A DNA stretch of 6,727 bases from Dehalococcoidia bacterium (GTDB taxonomy: Bacteria > Chloroflexota > Dehalococcoidia > UBA2247). The position numbers and the translations under genes are program-made. This document shows, piece by piece, positions 5,149 through 6,727 of this stretch. Every line of letters starts with the position of its first letter. Position 1 is the stretch's first letter. The stretch spans positions 1 through 6,727 of the forward strand of contig JAGHDJ010000137.1 of the NCBI GenBank assembly GCA_021159955.1, in the 5' to 3' direction. The notes beneath the pieces are model-generated. The model did not search any database. It was not told the DNA's origin and saw only the letters and a list, made by a program, of their open reading frames with translations.

Positions 5149-5454
5149 ATGGTAGTGGTAGAGGTAACTGTTGTTCCTCTGGGGACGGGCAGCGCCTCAG
5201 TCAGCAAGTATGTAGCGCGTGCAGTAAAAACATTGCAGGGCGAGAAGGACGTTAAGTGTGAGCTGACCTCAATGGGAACGATATTGGAAGGTGACCTGGA
5301 TAAGATATTAAAGATGATTAGAAAGGTGCATGAAGACACCTTTTCGGATGGTATTGTGAGGGTGGTGACCACCATAAAGATAGATGATCGCAGGGATAAG
5401 GACCTGACTATAAAGGGCAAACTGGAATCGGTGAGAAATAAACTGGCTTTCTGA
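5149..5454 (+). CDS. MTH1187/YqgV family thiamine-binding protein
   Basis: 101 aa, the full length of this small ferredoxin-like family (Thiamine_BP, formerly DUF77). Family members form oligomers and bind thiamine or a pyrimidine-like ligand in the cytoplasm; they are not enzymes as far as is known. Diagnostic blocks: the N-terminal strand followed by PLGTG and SVSKYVARAV (residues 10-26), TSMGTILEGD (40-49) and RVVTTIKIDDRRDK (71-84). The ATG at 5149 follows GGAGG (5134-5138) by ten bases. An earlier ATG at 5142 is followed at once by TAA and cannot be the start. Its promoter is at 5011-5038. The phosphofructokinase gene follows after 63 bp with no terminator, so the two are probably co-transcribed. 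The link could be metabolic, since thiamine diphosphate enzymes lie downstream of glycolysis, but the sequence does not prove that. Confidence 0.9.
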   Translation: MVVVEVTVVPLGTGSASVSKYVARAVKTLQGEKDVKCELTSMGTILEGDLDKILKMIRKVHEDTFSDGIVRVVTTIKIDDRRDKDLTIKGKLESVRNKLAF

Positions 5455-5517
5455 AGTGGTGGGGATTTATTCCAAAGCTTTCTCTAAAAACGTATCTGGA
5501 TTGGATGAGGTAATAAT

Positions 5518-6489
5518 ATGAAACGCATAGCTGTATTAACCAGTGGTGGTGATGCTCCAGGAATGAATGCTGCCATCAGGGCTGTGGTGAGGACGGGAGT
5601 AGATAGGGGTTGGGAGGTCTTTGGTGTGAGCCGCGGTTATCTCGGACTCGTTACAGATAATATGATGCCGTTGGGGGCGCGCGATGTGAGTAATATCATT
5701 CAGCAGGGCGGGACTATGCTGAACAGCAGCCGCTGTCCGGAATTCAGGACCGAGGATGGGAGGCTCAAGGCACTTGGAAGCCTTCGTCGGCGTGGTATTG
5801 ATGCTCTGATAGTAATTGGAGGTGGTGGTTCGCAGACAGGTGCTTATGCGTTGTCTCAGATGGATTACCCTGTGGTGGGAGTGGCTTCTACCATAGATAA
5901 TGATCTATATGGCTCGGAGATAACTATCGGGGTGGACACGGCTCTGAATATTGCCCTGGAGGCTATAGATCGCCTCAAGGTTACCGCCTCATCCCACCAG
6001 CGGGCTTTTCTCGTAGAGGTTATGGGGCGAGACTGTGGTTATCTTGCCCTGATGGCTGGCATCGCCGGCGGAGCTGAGCTTGTTATCATACCTGAGGTGA
6101 AGACCGACCCTGAAATTGTGGCGGGTGAACTGCGTGACGCCTATAAGCGGGGTAAAGGTCATGCCCTGATAGTCGTTGCCGAAGGTGCGCAGTATAATGC
6201 CCAGAAGCTAGCGCACTACTTTCAGAAACACCACGAGAGGTTGGGATTTGATCTGCGGGTAACTACTCTGGGACACGTGCAACGCGGTGGCGCTCCCGGC
6301 GCCTTTGACCGCTTGTTGGGGACGCGGTTGGGTGCTGCTGCTACCGCTTGTTTATCCGAGGGACGAGATGGTGTGTTGGTGGGGAGAGTGGGAGAAGTGA
6401 CTAAGGCTACACCACTGGCTGAAGTGGTCAGCAGTAAAAAGCCGCTTGATGTTGGGTTGCTGGACTTGGCACGAGTGCTGGCGAAGTAA
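5518..6489 (+). CDS. pfkA: 6-phosphofructokinase family (ATP-PFK-like) with altered active-site residues
   Basis: 323 aa, close to the 320 of E. coli PfkA. It should phosphorylate fructose 6-phosphate to fructose 1,6-bisphosphate in glycolysis. Motifs: GGDAPGMNAAIR (10-21), GGGGSQTGA (101-109), STIDND (124-129) with catalytic Asp127, EVMGR (167-171), AEGA with Glu222, GHVQRGG (252-258). Two positions are unusual. Residue 103 is Gly where ATP enzymes have Asp (GGDGS), and the codon is GGT, one step from GAT. Residue 124 is Ser, whereas ATP enzymes have Gly and PPi enzymes have Lys; the preceding Pro is Ala. I recall the ASTIDND form from a bacterial subgroup, so Ser124 may be normal there, but Gly103 stands out. 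The Gly104 position favours ATP over PPi. The ATG at 5518 follows GGATGAGG (5503-5510) by seven bases. Second gene of the unit starting near 5045. Confidence 0.92.
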   Translation: MKRIAVLTSGGDAPGMNAAIRAVVRTGVDRGWEVFGVSRGYLGLVTDNMMPLGARDVSNIIQQGGTMLNSSRCPEFRTEDGRLKALGSLRRRGIDALIVIGGGGSQTGAYALSQMDYPVVGVASTIDNDLYGSEITIGVDTALNIALEAIDRLKVTASSHQRAFLVEVMGRDCGYLALMAGIAGGAELVIIPEVKTDPEIVAGELRDAYKRGKGHALIVVAEGAQYNAQKLAHYFQKHHERLGFDLRVTTLGHVQRGGAPGAFDRLLGTRLGAAATACLSEGRDGVLVGRVGEVTKATPLAEVVSSKKPLDVGLLDLARVLAK

Positions 6490-6499
6490 CCTCCGGAGG
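6490..6499. repeat. 10-bp palindrome directly after the PFK stop
   Basis: CCTCCGGAGG starts at the base after TAA and is perfectly self-complementary. A second palindrome, TGCAGCTGCA, lies at 6535-6544 in the same 73-bp convergent gap. Neither has a loop or a T-run, so they are not convincing terminators, but no better stop signal is visible for the two converging units. Confidence 0.3.
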
Positions 6500-6562
6500 G
6501 AGGAGATGACTGTCTTCATTATGGGAAGGGCGAGTGCAGCTGCAGTATAGATTCTGTATCTT

Positions 6563-6727
6563 CTAATCTGCCGCCTGAAGAAAGGAATTGAGCCACCAGA
6601 ACAGATCGCGCCGCCGCACCGATTTTCGTAGCCGATACATCCGCATCTGTCGCTGGTTGATGCTCATATTAGCTGCCTGGTAAATTGCATTTGCTATACC
6701 TTCAATGTCGTAAGGATTTACCAGTAG
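6563..6727 (-). CDS. otsA: Trehalose-6-phosphate synthase-like GT20 protein, C-terminal part only
   Basis: The minus strand is open from the window edge for 54 codons to TAG (plus 6563-6565); the start is off the right side. The reading begins LLVNPYDIEGIANAIYQAA, which matches the end of the GT-B domain of OtsA-type synthases (VNPxDxE, then a helix leading to the AL.MP..ER segment). It continues MRMYRLRKSVRRRDLFWWLNSFLQAAD, the usual basic C-terminal helix and W..SFL ending. The conserved acidic NPYD..E block contacts the nucleotide-sugar in this family. OtsA transfers glucose from UDP- or other NDP-glucose to glucose 6-phosphate, making trehalose 6-phosphate, an osmoprotectant precursor. 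Related GT20 enzymes (glucosylglycerol-phosphate synthase) cannot be excluded from 54 residues. Convergent with pfkA. Confidence 0.78.
   Translation of the reverse strand, partial: LLVNPYDIEGIANAIYQAANMSINQRQMRMYRLRKSVRRRDLFWWLNSFLQAAD

Noticed and set aside
6506..6550. 14-codon ORF behind GGAGGGAGG after the PFK stop
   Set aside because: It lies in a 73-bp gap between convergent genes, with no recognisable product; the purine-rich site comes from the CCTCCGGAGG palindrome.

Overview
The window looks like a bacterial chromosome segment of intermediate GC: strong GGAGG-type ribosome binding sites, TATAAT-like -10 boxes, ATG/GTG starts and all three standard stop codons in use. The gene set (crotonase, DUF169 protein, a PAS/GAF histidine kinase with a VNQL..REKD linker, an ASTIDND-type phosphofructokinase, an MTH1187-type thiamine-binding protein) reminds me of Chloroflexota, especially Dehalococcoidia-like metagenomic genomes. 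That placement is inference from family resemblance.

Layout. 1-498 (+): 3' part of a YfcE/MJ0936-type metallophosphoesterase whose start lies outside the window. 568-1320 (-): a crotonase-fold protein, convergent with it, lacking both catalytic glutamates of enoyl-CoA hydratase. 1321-1627: a divergent regulatory gap with one good promoter per strand and two related dyads on the plus-strand promoter. 1628-2017 (+): a small four-helix membrane protein. 2135-2911 (+): a DUF169 protein. 2912-3211: no gene seen, but an extended -10 promoter next to a perfect 12-bp palindrome.

3212-4993 (+) is a decaying two-component operon. A PAS/GAF histidine kinase is broken by at least four in-frame stops, loss of the phosphoacceptor-domain region and a late frameshift. 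A single-domain CheY-like receiver (4086-4469) is fully intact. An OmpR/PhoB-type regulator follows, with two nonsense mutations and a truncated DNA-binding domain. The kinase's restored stop overlaps the receiver's ATG by one base, so the three genes were once a coupled unit.

4994-6489 (+) is a fresh transcription unit: an extended -10 promoter, a leader with a possible 16-codon peptide ending one base before the next start, an MTH1187/YqgV thiamine-binding protein, and an ATP-PFK-like phosphofructokinase with two unusual active-site residues. 6563-6727 (-) is the 3' end of a GT20 trehalose-6-phosphate synthase-like gene running in from the right edge.

I see no CRISPR array, insertion sequence, tRNA, rRNA or attachment site. 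The observations most worth following are the intact receiver between two dead partners, the two enzymes with altered active sites (crotonase and PFK), the doubled dyad on the 1515-1543 promoter, and the leader of the thiamine-binding/PFK unit.
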